NCBI RefSeq assembly: GCF_014647035.1
Contig: NZ_BMOK01000013.1
Coordinates: 38,414-102,413 of the forward strand
From: Sporolactobacillus putidus
Lineage (GTDB): Bacteria; Bacillota; Bacilli; Bacillales; Sporolactobacillaceae
DNA: 64,000 nucleotides
Direction: 5' to 3'
The notes under the pieces are model-generated. The model saw nothing but the letters and a program-made list of their open reading frames with translations, was not told where the DNA came from and did not search any database. The number at the start of each line of letters is the position of its first letter. Position 1 is the stretch's first letter. A program made the position numbers and the translations under genes. Below are positions 8,227-16,834 of the stretch, in pieces.

Positions 8227-9591
8227 TTATTCTGCATAGGTTTCTTTGACGATTGAAACAGAGAATGCGCCGATAATGAGCAAGACACCTGAAAGTAAAA
8301 TCATTGTCGGCATCGATGATCCGAACGCTGGAAATAAGGCAAAGCTTGCGCAGGATGCAATAATTTGCGGTAAACAAATGCTTCCATTGAACAGTCCGAG
8401 ATACGTTCCCATATTCTCGCTCGACAAAGCATTGGTCAGGATCGTGAATGGGAATGTCATCATAGCTGCCCAGGCTATACCGATCAAGATAAATGAAACG
8501 ATCAATGCCCATTGATTATGAATGAAGAATACTGAGCCAAAGCCGATACCGCCTAGCAATAGGCTGAAGGCATAAGCTGGCTTCCGCTTATCGTTTGGCA
8601 TGCGCGACAAGGCAAGTGACCACAAAACGGCTGCAAATGAATACACAGCTGATAAAATACCAAACCAGTTCCCGGCGTCTTGATAAGCTGCGCTGGTTGG
8701 ATCGACTGTCTGCCAAACATTCTTAGCAACGGCACCTGCGCCGTAAGCCCATAAATACTGGAAGCCCATCCAGCAAAAGAGCTGCACGACGGTGACTGTC
8801 CAGAAAACTTTTGGTGCATGGACAAGCAGCTTGAAAATGTTGCTCTCTCTGTGAACGTTTTCATCAGTAATCCCATGATAAAATGCATACTCAGAAGGTG
8901 AATATTCCTTAACCTTTAATACCGTAATTAAACTGCAGACAATTAAAATAACTGCCCCAGCATAAAATGAAACAACAACTGATTGCGGTACAATCCCTTT
9001 TGGTGCAGTATTTGACGTGCCCAGCACGGTTAAAACGAAGGGGAAAATGCAGGCCAGAACAGCACCGCTGTTAGAGAGAAAGCTTTGAATTGAGTAGGCA
9101 AAGCCTTTTTGTTCCTCGTTAACCATATCGCCAACCATCATTTTAAACGGTTGCATAGCAACGTTCGACGATAGATCCATAAAAAGAATCGTGACGGCTC
9201 CAAATGTCAACGCTGTCATTGATCCAAAACCAAAACCAAAACTGCCGGAATTAGGCAACAGGCACATGACCATGACGGCAACAACGGCTCCGATGAGCAG
9301 ATAAGGGATACGGCGGCCAAGTTTTGGTACCCACGTGCGGTCGGAAAAATAACCAACTAAGGGTTGAACAACTAAGCCTGCCAGCGGAGGCAAGATAAAG
9401 AAGAAACCGAGTTTAGTAGGATCTGCGCCAATTGTCTGGAAGATACGTCCCATGTTTGAACTTTGCAATGAGAATGCCATTTGCACACCTAAAAAACCAA
9501 AACTAATCATCCAAATCGTACTGACCGGGAGACTTGGTAATAGTTGTCCGGTGTTTTTTACATCGGCCTTAGCGGATTGTTCTTGATACAT
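8227..9591 (-). CDS. malT: maltose permease, SLC45/GPH-type MFS transporter
   Basis: A 454-aa membrane protein with about 12 hydrophobic segments, of the MFS group used as the maltose symporter beside maltose phosphorylase in lactic acid bacteria. It begins the membrane part with TIWMISFGFLGVQMAFSLQSSNMGRIFQ, has the loop motif GYFSDRTWVPKLGRRIPYL between TM2 and TM3 and a long central loop near residues 215-240. ATG 9589-9591 follows GAGGAG. It probably imports maltose by proton symport, leaving the sugar unphosphorylated for the phosphorylase. Its promoter carries the same palindrome as mapA. Confidence 0.88.
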   Translation of the reverse strand: MYQEQSAKADVKNTGQLLPSLPVSTIWMISFGFLGVQMAFSLQSSNMGRIFQTIGADPTKLGFFFILPPLAGLVVQPLVGYFSDRTWVPKLGRRIPYLLIGAVVAVMVMCLLPNSGSFGFGFGSMTALTFGAVTILFMDLSSNVAMQPFKMMVGDMVNEEQKGFAYSIQSFLSNSGAVLACIFPFVLTVLGTSNTAPKGIVPQSVVVSFYAGAVILIVCSLITVLKVKEYSPSEYAFYHGITDENVHRESNIFKLLVHAPKVFWTVTVVQLFCWMGFQYLWAYGAGAVAKNVWQTVDPTSAAYQDAGNWFGILSAVYSFAAVLWSLALSRMPNDKRKPAYAFSLLLGGIGFGSVFFIHNQWALIVSFILIGIAWAAMMTFPFTILTNALSSENMGTYLGLFNGSICLPQIIASCASFALFPAFGSSMPTMILLSGVLLIIGAFSVSIVKETYAE

Positions 9592-9674
9592 AGTTTTTTC
9601 TCCTCCTCATCATAATGTGACAAAATAGAACAAAAATACCTTGAAAAGGATAATGTTCTTTACTTGCATAATCT

Positions 9675-9712
9675 ATTATGTAACGGCTTACAAAATAATG
9701 CAACCGGTTGCA
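9675..9712 (-). promoter_or_regulatory. malT promoter with LacI operator
   Basis: -35 TTGCAT (9698-9703), 17-nt spacer, -10 CATAAT (9675-9680), reading leftwards. The palindrome TGCAACCGGTTGCA (9699-9712) overlaps the -35 hexamer and is identical over all 14 bases to the mapA operator. Confidence 0.78.
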
Positions 9713-9844
9713 AGCAAAAAAATTGAAGATTTATTTACAAGGAGACAGTCGATTGTATCAAAAAGCAAACAAAAAAGCAGCCGATTCGTGGTTTAGGCGA
9801 AATAACTGCACGATTAGCGGGACAAATCCGCTGGTTAAATTTTA

Positions 9845-10828
9845 TTAGTTTCGTTCGATGATTTTATAGGGTACAATCATTTTTTCGAAAGGTTCATTTG
9901 AATCCTGCTCGAGTTGCCGAATAATCAACTGTGCGGCTGCGTTACCAAGTCGTTTCGGATAAATTTGCACGGTGCTGATTTTCGGTTCGGCAAATTTAGC
10001 AAATAAAGAATCGTTAAACCCCATCAGCTCAATTTGCCTTTCGGGGGCGATCCGCTGCACCGCTTTTTGCACTTGAAAGGCTAAAATATCATCACTCGCT
10101 AGGATGGCGGATACATCCGGGCGGCACTGCAGAAATTCCTTGATCTTTGCGTCAAAACTTTTACTGCTTAACTCCAAATCGTACCCGTCAAGCGCACTGC
10201 GGCGGATGGCTTCATGAAATCCGCGCAGCCGGTCTGTTTGTACCAGCTGGCATCTGCTGGTAAATGCATACCCTAAATGACGATGCCCCTTGCTTATCAA
10301 ATATTCCGTTGCATCCAGTCCGGCATTGATATTATCGTTGTCCACATAGGGGATGCTATTGGGACTCGCATAGGGCTTGCCAATCATGGCATACTTCACT
10401 TTTCGTTGCTGCAAGTATTTCAAAATCGGATCATTTTCTACAGAATACAGCAAAATGAACTGCTGAATCTTGCTGTTTTCAATCATTACTTGGATGTTGT
10501 TCTTCAGCTCTTTAACCGTACTGCCCATCACAACCGTGATAAAGATATGCCTCGGGTTTAATTCTTGATTAATTCCCTCAATTAATTCGGTATAAAATGG
10601 GTTTTGATACAGATCGCCCTTATCCACCGGGAAAACAATACCAACCGTATTATTGGCGTTAGTTGCTAAATTATGAGCAGTGAAGTTTGGGACATAGTTC
10701 ATTTTTGCTGCAATGAGCTGCACTTTTTCCCGGGTGGCAAGGCTGATCAGCGAACTGTTCCGCATGGCACGCGATGCCGTCGACGCGGACACACCGGCAC
10801 ATTTTGCCACATCTCGAATGGTTACCAT
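9845..10828 (-). CDS. malR: LacI family transcriptional regulator of the maltose locus
   Basis: A 327-aa LacI/GalR repressor. The N-terminal helix-turn-helix VTIRDVAKCAGVSASTASRAM is followed by the hinge near residue 45-60 and a periplasmic-binding-protein-like effector domain (GIVFPVDKGD, YLISKGHRHLGY, ILASDDILAF, GFNDS). ATG 10826-10828 is 7 nt after AGGAGG; a TTG codon just before it is closer than optimal. It reads in the same direction as the genes it probably controls. Identical palindromes at mapA and malT and a variant at its own promoter indicate control of the locus and autoregulation. The effector is likely maltose or a derivative, not shown by sequence. Confidence 0.9.
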   Translation of the reverse strand: MVTIRDVAKCAGVSASTASRAMRNSSLISLATREKVQLIAAKMNYVPNFTAHNLATNANNTVGIVFPVDKGDLYQNPFYTELIEGINQELNPRHIFITVVMGSTVKELKNNIQVMIENSKIQQFILLYSVENDPILKYLQQRKVKYAMIGKPYASPNSIPYVDNDNINAGLDATEYLISKGHRHLGYAFTSRCQLVQTDRLRGFHEAIRRSALDGYDLELSSKSFDAKIKEFLQCRPDVSAILASDDILAFQVQKAVQRIAPERQIELMGFNDSLFAKFAEPKISTVQIYPKRLGNAAAQLIIRQLEQDSNEPFEKMIVPYKIIERN

Positions 10829-10857
10829 CAATGCTCCTCCTCGAAATCATAGCTCTT

Positions 10858-10902
10858 ATTATATCATTCACCGGCAGGATTTTATGCAACAGTTGCATAA
10901 AA
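10858..10902 (-). promoter_or_regulatory. malR promoter and autoregulatory operator
   Basis: A -10 TATAAT (10858-10863, - strand) precedes malR. TTTTATGCAAC / GTTGCATAAAA (10880-10890 and 10892-10902, one base between) is a variant of the malT/mapA palindrome with a one-base centre, placed over the -35 region. Confidence 0.65.
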
Positions 10903-10988
10903 ATTTTCAATGAATGTTTTATAAACGGCTTCCGACAAACGGCGGCCGTGCAGGAACTACTGTTTCAAAAGGGATTTTAATGAAGAGT

Positions 10989-11009
10989 GCCCAGCTAAAA
11001 AAACTGGGC
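10989..11009. terminator. small hairpin between malR and the EAL gene
   Basis: GCCCAG (10989-10994) pairs with CTGGGC (11004-11009). It lies about 120 nt beyond the stop of the leftward EAL-CBS-GGDEF gene, within a 300-bp gap that otherwise holds only the malR promoter. Weak terminator candidate. Confidence 0.35.
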
Positions 11010-11129
11010 TTCACAGGAAATGAAATTGAAGGAGAAAGAAATAGCGCTCCCGTTATCCGGAAAAACTTCTGTTTCCTTGTTAAAATACAAATCACGTCGG
11101 ATCCGGACTTGACCAGTCATTTTAGCGCG

Positions 11130-12881
11130 TTAAGACTGAATCAGCAAATAGTTGTCATCCTTCAGCTTTTTGCTTTTCTTTTTCAGTTTGGCCAGCTTTT
11201 CTGTTAGATCCAACACACTGGTAAAATCCTGGCTTTTCGCGCGGATTCCGGCTACAGAAGCAGTAACCAGTGAAAATTTTTCAATAACACCCCAGCGGTT
11301 TTCGGCGACAATATACCCGTTCGCTCTGTCGGTTGGGTTGTAATAGTGCAGGACTTTTCGACTAAATTCTGAGCTGACATGGCTGCAATAGCTTTTCAGA
11401 TCCTTGTCATCGAGAATGACCACGAAATCGTCACCTCCCACATGCCCGACAAACTGGCCGGGAGGGAGATGGAGTACAAGGATATCGGCAAGAAGCTTAA
11501 TTACACAATCCCCGTTTTCAAAACCGTAGATATCATTGTATTCCTTAAAGTGATTAATATCGAGGTAAAGAATGCCAAAAGTCTTTTTTTCAGAAAGACA
11601 CATTCTTATTTTTTGTTCAATCACGAGATTTCCAGGAAGACCGGTCAGCGGATTTTCATATTTTGCCTTGACGACTTCTATCTCCGTTGTCTTCTGCAGC
11701 AGGTCCTTGATGGTCACCGTTCCGAGATAATTATCATTTTTAGTTACGACGATGAAATCGTAAAGCTTTTCCTGAGGCCGTGACATGGCCATCCTGGATA
11801 CTTCATTAATCGGCATCTGGTAATCGACCGCAATAAAATCGGTGTCCATGAGCAGCGATACCGGCTGGTTCTGATACAGGCTGAACCCGAATCGTCCGCT
11901 TAGCTGCAAAGTCAGATGTGATTTAGTGATCATGCCGATGATACGCTCGTTTTCTACGACACAAAATCCAAAGGCATCCGGATTTGCCTTTAATTTATTA
12001 AAAATATCCTCGACTTTCGTATCTTTCGAGACAACTTCAGTCGGTGTGCAGATATTTGAAATGTGGCTGTTCGCGCTTGGCGTTCCAAAAACGTTGTTTT
12101 TTCTTTTATGGCAATCAGTGATCATCCTTTTAATAGCGGCATCAATATCCTTGATCTGTTCATCCGGTTTCTGAAGAAAGTACCCCTGAGCATAAGGTAC
12201 ACCCAGATCAATCAGAATCATCAGTTCTGACTGTGTTTCAATTCCCTCGGCGATCAGACGAATATTCGACATGCGGCAGAATTCAGTCATGCCTTTGATC
12301 AAAGCAAAATTCAGCCTGCCCAGATCAATGTTATGGATCAGGCGCCTGTCCATTTTAATGTAATGCGGGTGAATGGTGTTTATCAAATTTAATCCCGAAT
12401 ACATCGCCCCCGCATCATCGATCGCGATGTGGAAATTCTCCGCTTTAAAATGGGCGATTGTTTTTCTGAATTTATCAATATCCGCAATGGAGTTGCGCTC
12501 CGTAATTTCAAGAACGATCTGCTCGGGCTTAAGGCTGTATTGTTTTAAAAAACGACTTGTAAATCCAAGTTGGAACTGATCATGATTGATAATGAGCGAA
12601 TTGACGTTAAGAAATAGTTTTTTATCAAAAGTCAGTTTTCCGCTGATAGTCTCCAGGGTTGTTGTTCGGCATAACTGATCCAGTTCCCGCAAACGATTAT
12701 ATGTTAACGCCGCGTGAAACAAATCTTCGGGATTCGCCAAATCCGTTTGGCAAATCACGCGGCTCAGTGCCTCGTAGCCGTGGATCTCCCCGTTACGCAA
12801 AGAAACAATCGGCTGGAAAACCGTTTTGATATGTTTTCCACTGATGATTTTATCCAATTCTCTGACAATTTTCTGCTCCAT
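11130..12881 (-). CDS. EAL-CBS-GGDEF c-di-GMP turnover protein
   Basis: A 583-aa soluble protein with three parts. Residues 1-245 are an EAL phosphodiesterase with E37-A-L, NVNS near 92, LEITE near 124, the metal-binding IDDAG (D155, D156), K176 in IKMD and AEGIE near 211. Residues 275-400 are a pair of CBS domains, often adenine-nucleotide sensors. Residues 400-570 are a GGDEF domain with GGDDF at 482-486 and no RxxD inhibitory site just before it. The EAL site looks intact; the GGDDF variant may still be active. It probably hydrolyses c-di-GMP under CBS control. No transmembrane segment. The Shine-Dalgarno of ATG 12881 is weak. Singleton. Confidence 0.9.
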   Translation of the reverse strand: MEQKIVRELDKIISGKHIKTVFQPIVSLRNGEIHGYEALSRVICQTDLANPEDLFHAALTYNRLRELDQLCRTTTLETISGKLTFDKKLFLNVNSLIINHDQFQLGFTSRFLKQYSLKPEQIVLEITERNSIADIDKFRKTIAHFKAENFHIAIDDAGAMYSGLNLINTIHPHYIKMDRRLIHNIDLGRLNFALIKGMTEFCRMSNIRLIAEGIETQSELMILIDLGVPYAQGYFLQKPDEQIKDIDAAIKRMITDCHKRKNNVFGTPSANSHISNICTPTEVVSKDTKVEDIFNKLKANPDAFGFCVVENERIIGMITKSHLTLQLSGRFGFSLYQNQPVSLLMDTDFIAVDYQMPINEVSRMAMSRPQEKLYDFIVVTKNDNYLGTVTIKDLLQKTTEIEVVKAKYENPLTGLPGNLVIEQKIRMCLSEKKTFGILYLDINHFKEYNDIYGFENGDCVIKLLADILVLHLPPGQFVGHVGGDDFVVILDDKDLKSYCSHVSSEFSRKVLHYYNPTDRANGYIVAENRWGVIEKFSLVTASVAGIRAKSQDFTSVLDLTEKLAKLKKKSKKLKDDNYLLIQS

Positions 12882-13046
12882 AGTTCATTATTCCCAGGCT
12901 TTCCCTATATTTCTAAGTAAATTATACCTTAGTAAGCAAGATTTACTAATACAAAAGATATTAATTTTGTGTAAATTGCAGGGATACTTCGGTTGAGAGG
13001 AATGATAGGGTAGATGCGGGAAAATGACATCTAAGAAGAATATAAC

Positions 13047-13742
13047 TCATTCCCTTGTAACTTCACGTTTTACTTTATGTTCGGATTGCAGAATGATATG
13101 CCACCAGTATACCGCTAATGTGACCAAGGTGAGCATGAATCCGCACAAAAATGGCAAGTACTGTTTTTAAAGAGCACGCTGAAAATAATCCATGTTAAGT
13201 ACACTAACGGTGATTTCAGCACCTGTAATATGAGCATTTTTCTTTGGATAAGCGATCAATATGCCCAACATTGAGTAGATGAATAAGGCTGATCCTATAT
13301 CAAAGACGATGACAAAGAAAGTTGTATCCAGTTCCTTCAGGATAAACAGTTCCAGCAGTGCGGTTATTAAATGAATACCTACAATACTTAAAAGCAGGAC
13401 AGATGTTGATCCGGCAAAGGCGAAATGAGTAGATTAAAAGTTTTCATTGATTGACAGAACAACAACCCAAAACATATCAAAGATTAAAAAAACGGAGTTG
13501 CTCAGGTTCTCTTCCAGAAAACGATTGGCATAAACCGTCTGATAGGTCCATATCGACCAAAAAACAAGCACCATCATCAAATACTCGGCCAGATTGATCA
13601 GAGGAATGGTATGGTTGCTGACCAGATGCAGCACTTCGGTTATACGGCTGATCGCATAAGCAAATATGAGATCATAAAATAATTCCAGCATACTGACTTC
13701 TTTTTTACCGATGATTTTTTCTGCAACGTCTTCACCCTCCAT
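13047..13742 (-). pseudogene. LtrA (low temperature requirement A) family protein, internally deleted
   Basis: The 5' part (13742-13434) gives 102 aa starting with KKEVSMLELFYDLIFAYAIS, the start of LtrA-family membrane proteins, and ends at a stop in SINENF. A different frame then continues HFAFAGSTSVLLLSIVG, a hydrophobic segment with NAHITGAEI, a stop, and a last piece with AVYWWHIILQSEH that ends at TGA 13047-13049. These resemble C-terminal LtrA helices. About 230 codons remain of a family of about 380, so the middle has been deleted and the rest carries a frameshift and at least one stop. Non-functional relic of a polytopic membrane protein. Confidence 0.72.
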
Positions 13743-13830
13743 ATCGGTGAGTCACCTGAAACAGTTCCCATCTGAATTAATATTTACTGATAATTCCGCT
13801 AGTTCATAATCCATCATTGTCTATTTTCGT

Positions 13831-14490
13831 AAAGGGCGATATAATCTGCCGCGCGTCGATATATCTTTGCGAAGAGCGATATAATCTGCTGAGCGTCGAT
13901 ATATTTTTGTGAAGAGCGATATAATCTGCTGAGCGTCGATATATTTTTGTGAAGGGCGATATAATCTGCCGCGCGTCGATATATTTTTGTGAAGAGCGAT
14001 ATAATCTGCTGAGCGTCGATATATTTTTGTGAACGGCGATATAATCTGTTGAGCGTCGATATATTTTTGTGAAGAGCGATATAATCTGTTGAGCGTCGAT
14101 ATATTTTTGTGAAGAGCGATATAATCTGCTGAGCGTCGATATATTTTTGTGAAGAGCGATATAATCTGCCGCGCGTCGATATATTTTTGTGAAGAGCGAT
14201 ATAATCTGCTGAGCGTCGATATATTTTTGTGAACGGCGATATAATCTGTTGAGCGTCGATATATTTTTGTGAAGAGCGATATAATCTGTTGAGCGTCGAT
14301 ATATTTTTGTGAAGAGCGATATAATCTGCTGAGCGTCGATATATTTTTGTGAAGAGCGATATAATCCGCTGAGCGTCGATATATTTTTGTGAAGGGCGAT
14401 ATAATCTGTTGAGCGTCGATATATCTTCGCGAAGGGCGATATAATTCGCTGAGCGTCGATATATCTTCGTGAGGGGCGATATATTCCGCT
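13831..14490. repeat. tandem array of 16.5 copies of a 40-bp unit
   Basis: Sixteen complete 40-bp units start at 13831, 13871 and every 40 bp to 14431, with a partial copy at 14471. There are no indels. Each unit is two related 20-bp halves, one with GCGATATAAT and one with GTCGATATAT. Variants at three positions show a higher-order period: 13951-14150 and 14151-14350 (five units each) differ at one base. Edge units diverge most. The - strand is open in all three frames of the unit, so a 240-aa frame (14536-13814) arises, but it lacks a ribosome binding site and is best seen as an artefact. Sixteen units carry TATAAT on the + strand without a matching -35. Confidence 0.95.
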
Positions 14491-14774
14491 CTGAATGAGT
14501 TAAAGGGATACTCAAATAATCTTTTTGCTTCATCACAGAGGAAAAACAGTGTACTCAGCGGTAGTGCTAAAATCTCGGAGGTCTGCTAAGCAGAACTTTT
14601 GCTGCAGAAGGGTCAAAAGTAGTGATTCAGTCAAGCCGGCGAACTGCGTCCTGAGATTTCGTTAACAAGTCAACAACACAAGATCATCGTCCCGCTGCCG
14701 CCCACATTGAGCAGTCGGTATCGGTGAAAAGCCTTGACTCAATTCTGATTATTCACACTTATTGATTTCAGGCC

Positions 14775-14830
14775 GTTTACTGTTGATTCTCAAACGTTTA
14801 CTAACGATTCCCTGCACTTTACTGACGATT
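14775..14830. repeat. three-copy 21-bp degenerate repeat
   Basis: GTTTACTGTTGATT (14775), GTTTACTAACGATT (14796) and CTTTACTGACGATT (14817) are spaced exactly 21 bp apart. The rest of 14491-15051 shows no gene: frames there are short, lack ribosome binding sites and have no family resemblance. Confidence 0.6.
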
Positions 14831-15051
14831 TCAGGCTTTTTGCTCCTGCGTGCAGATTGGGAACCAGCCAGATCCGCCCGCTTCTTCATCATTTAGTGAA
14901 AAATCGGCTTCCGACTATTGAAATGACAGTTAAACGGGTTCTATTGTCGCCGAATGAAGAAAACTCCGCCCCTTTTCCAACGGTTTGTCCCATCCAATTG
15001 AGATTTGACACGCGCATGCGGTACAATCCGTTAAGTGAAGGACATGCCCCC

Positions 15052-15753
15052 TTACTTTTTCATTTGACGCTCTGAATTCCAGATGTACGGACAGAATAAT
15101 GCCGGATTTTCGGGAGAAACAATGCTGCAGATTTCGCTCGTTTCTTTTTTTGATACGGGTCTATTGAAATACTGAGACAGCCATTTCTCCATATGTGTAT
15201 CGAAAAGCACCGAGCTTTCCTCCGTATTTTTAAATGAATAATGAAAATCCATTGATAATATCAGAAATAGAAAGTTTACTTTTTTGTCGCTGATTCCTGA
15301 AACTTCTTTGACAGTCGAGACAAAGGCATGATAATCCATAGAACTTCTCAACATGTCAGTTGCAGAAGCATACTTGTTTTCTATAATCGCCGACAGTGAA
15401 AAAATATAATCGGCAATCTTTTGAGGGAAACGGTGAAGCGCCGGTTTTTAAGCAATCGCATTTTTGACTTTATCAATATTCCTTGAAATCCATTCCGGAT
15501 TAAGATGCTCCATCCCGATTCTCTTGCCAAGTTCATAAGGCAGATTCCAAGCAACCTCCATTTTTACCGACTGATCGGCAACGATTGCAATCAGCAGGGC
15601 AAAACTGTCATTTTCCACTAATTGTCTGCTGCCTGGAGACATATGAATATGATTCAACAGGGATTCAGGCTAATTCTTCTCAAAGCTTTTCCTGAGTTCC
15701 TCTAATTCACTGGATGGGATTGTAATATTTTCTGATGGTTCATTCGTTTTCAC
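15052..15753 (-). pseudogene. HhH-GPD superfamily base-excision glycosylase with two in-frame stops
   Basis: One reading frame of 234 codons runs from GTG 15751-15753 (after CGGAGGAAATGAC) to a stop at 15052, interrupted only by TAG at 15670-15672 and TAA at 15448-15450. Both interruptions keep the frame. The conceptual product has the marks of an HhH-GPD group: NDSFALLIAIVADQSVKMEVAWNLPYELGKRIG, then KPALHRFPQKIADYI and VKEVSGISDKKVNFLFLIL at the helix-hairpin-helix position, and SPENPALFCPYIW at the end. Such proteins excise damaged bases. Everything but the two codons looks conserved, so inactivation is recent or the stops are read through. Confidence 0.7.
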
Positions 15754-15864
15754 GTCATTTCCTCCGCTCGTGGAGTTTGTTCAAGTCAGTAAGGAATAAA
15801 TCATCTAAGATAAAATCGAATGATTAGCCGGGTGTACGGGTTCAGAAATCGGCTTAAAATAACA

Positions 15865-15975
15865 GCCTTCGCGGATAAATATTGGCCGTCCTGGGAATAA
15901 GTCGGTATTCGCGGAAAAATATCAGCCGTCCTGGGAATACATCGGCCGTTCTGAGAATATATCGGTCTTCGCAGG
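15865..15975. repeat. 20-bp tandem array, at least five units
   Basis: Units start at 15865, 15885, 15905, 15925 and 15945, with a partial sixth at 15965. Read on the - strand the fifth unit begins CGATATATTCTCAG, matching the CGATATATT core of the 13831-14490 array, so both belong to one repeat family in opposite orientation. The gap 15754-16059 contains nothing else recognisable. Confidence 0.8.
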
Positions 15976-16059
15976 AGTTAGTTTTATTATACAAATCTGT
16001 CATCAATACCGGTAAATTTTTGCCGGAGATTGTTCTTTAACCGCCGATCCGATCTGGCA

Positions 16060-16371
16060 TCAGCGAAGCGTAAGAAAAGTGATGAGTACAAACAGCAACC
16101 AATAGGGAAACCAGAGCACCGCATACAGGGAAACGGCCAATGCCGATTTCCAGTCATGCGGTCTTTGGGTGGCCAAACGGGACATAAAGCCCATATAAAT
16201 CACCGCAGATAAAATAGCTATCCAGAAAAATCCTTTGGAAACCGATCCGATCGGTATGTGCAGCAGAGAAGCTGCTCGATAGGGCTGGAAGATCATAAAC
16301 GTCAGTACAAACAGAAGAAAACCGTACAGACAACTGAATAAGTTCAGCTTAAGTAATGATTGTCGGCGCAT
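16060..16371 (-). CDS. small membrane protein, unknown function
   Basis: A 103-aa protein with three hydrophobic segments (about 9-33, 43-65 and 78-102) and basic ends, including the start MRRQSLLKLN. I do not recognise the family. The start ATG follows GAAGGGAGCG by 10-12 nt. Singleton between the glycosylase pseudogene and the divergent SWIM gene. Length, hydrophobic pattern and ribosome binding site support a real gene. Confidence 0.6.
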   Translation of the reverse strand: MRRQSLLKLNLFSCLYGFLLFVLTFMIFQPYRAASLLHIPIGSVSKGFFWIAILSAVIYMGFMSRLATQRPHDWKSALAVSLYAVLWFPYWLLFVLITFLTLR

Positions 16372-16410
16372 GACGTTTCATCGCTCCCTTCGCTTGTCTA
16401 GAAATAAAAA

Positions 16411-16550
16411 ATGATCCGTCTCATATCCTCACCCAAGTGCTGAGACGGGTCATTCTTCAATGATTCAATTTCTGCACTGATTCCGCTCAATGCGGATATT
16501 GCCTGATCGAACCGTCTGATCTGATTGCAGTCAGATCGGACGGTTTTGAT
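16411..16550. terminator. cluster of hairpins in the 463-bp gap before the SWIM gene
   Basis: GATCCGTCTCA pairs with TGAGACGGGTC (within 16411-16453), and AACCGTCTGATCTGA pairs with TCAGATCGGACGGTT (16510-16545) followed by TTTTGATTTT. A short CCGC/GCGG stem lies between. The second has the form of a rho-independent terminator on the + strand, yet no + strand gene ends nearby, so it may be a leader attenuator. Otherwise 16372-16834 shows nothing. Confidence 0.5.
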
Positions 16551-16834
16551 TTTACGTATTTTCTGACTTCATTATACACATTTTCTGGGAAAATAAAAAT
16601 GGGTCGAATCCTTACTGATTTTGTCTGAAAGCCGTTCCGTGGTTGCGATATCGGCTGGTGTCCATTTTAATGAGTCCAAGGTTTTCTCTTTTCAGCCATA
16701 GGAGTTTTGAATGTTCATGCACTTCAGGGAATCCGGCTGACAGCAGTATAATAAAAGAAATCCGGAAATCATGGGTAAGTCTTTAAGTTGAATTTGATTT
16801 TGCATCATACGCATCGACATAGGGAGTGCTCGAT

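Noticed and set aside
13831..14490. CRISPR array
   Set aside because: The unit is a continuous 40-bp repeat with no unique spacers, and no cas gene is present.
13831..14490. Array of promoters, because 16 units contain TATAAT
   Set aside because: The position 17 bp upstream reads CGATAT in each unit, which does not resemble a -35, so the hexamers are probably incidental.
13814..14536. 240-aa open frame across the 40-bp array (- strand)
   Set aside because: It exists only because the repeat unit has no stop in any of the three - strand frames. No ribosome binding site precedes it and the protein is a pure mirror of the repeat.
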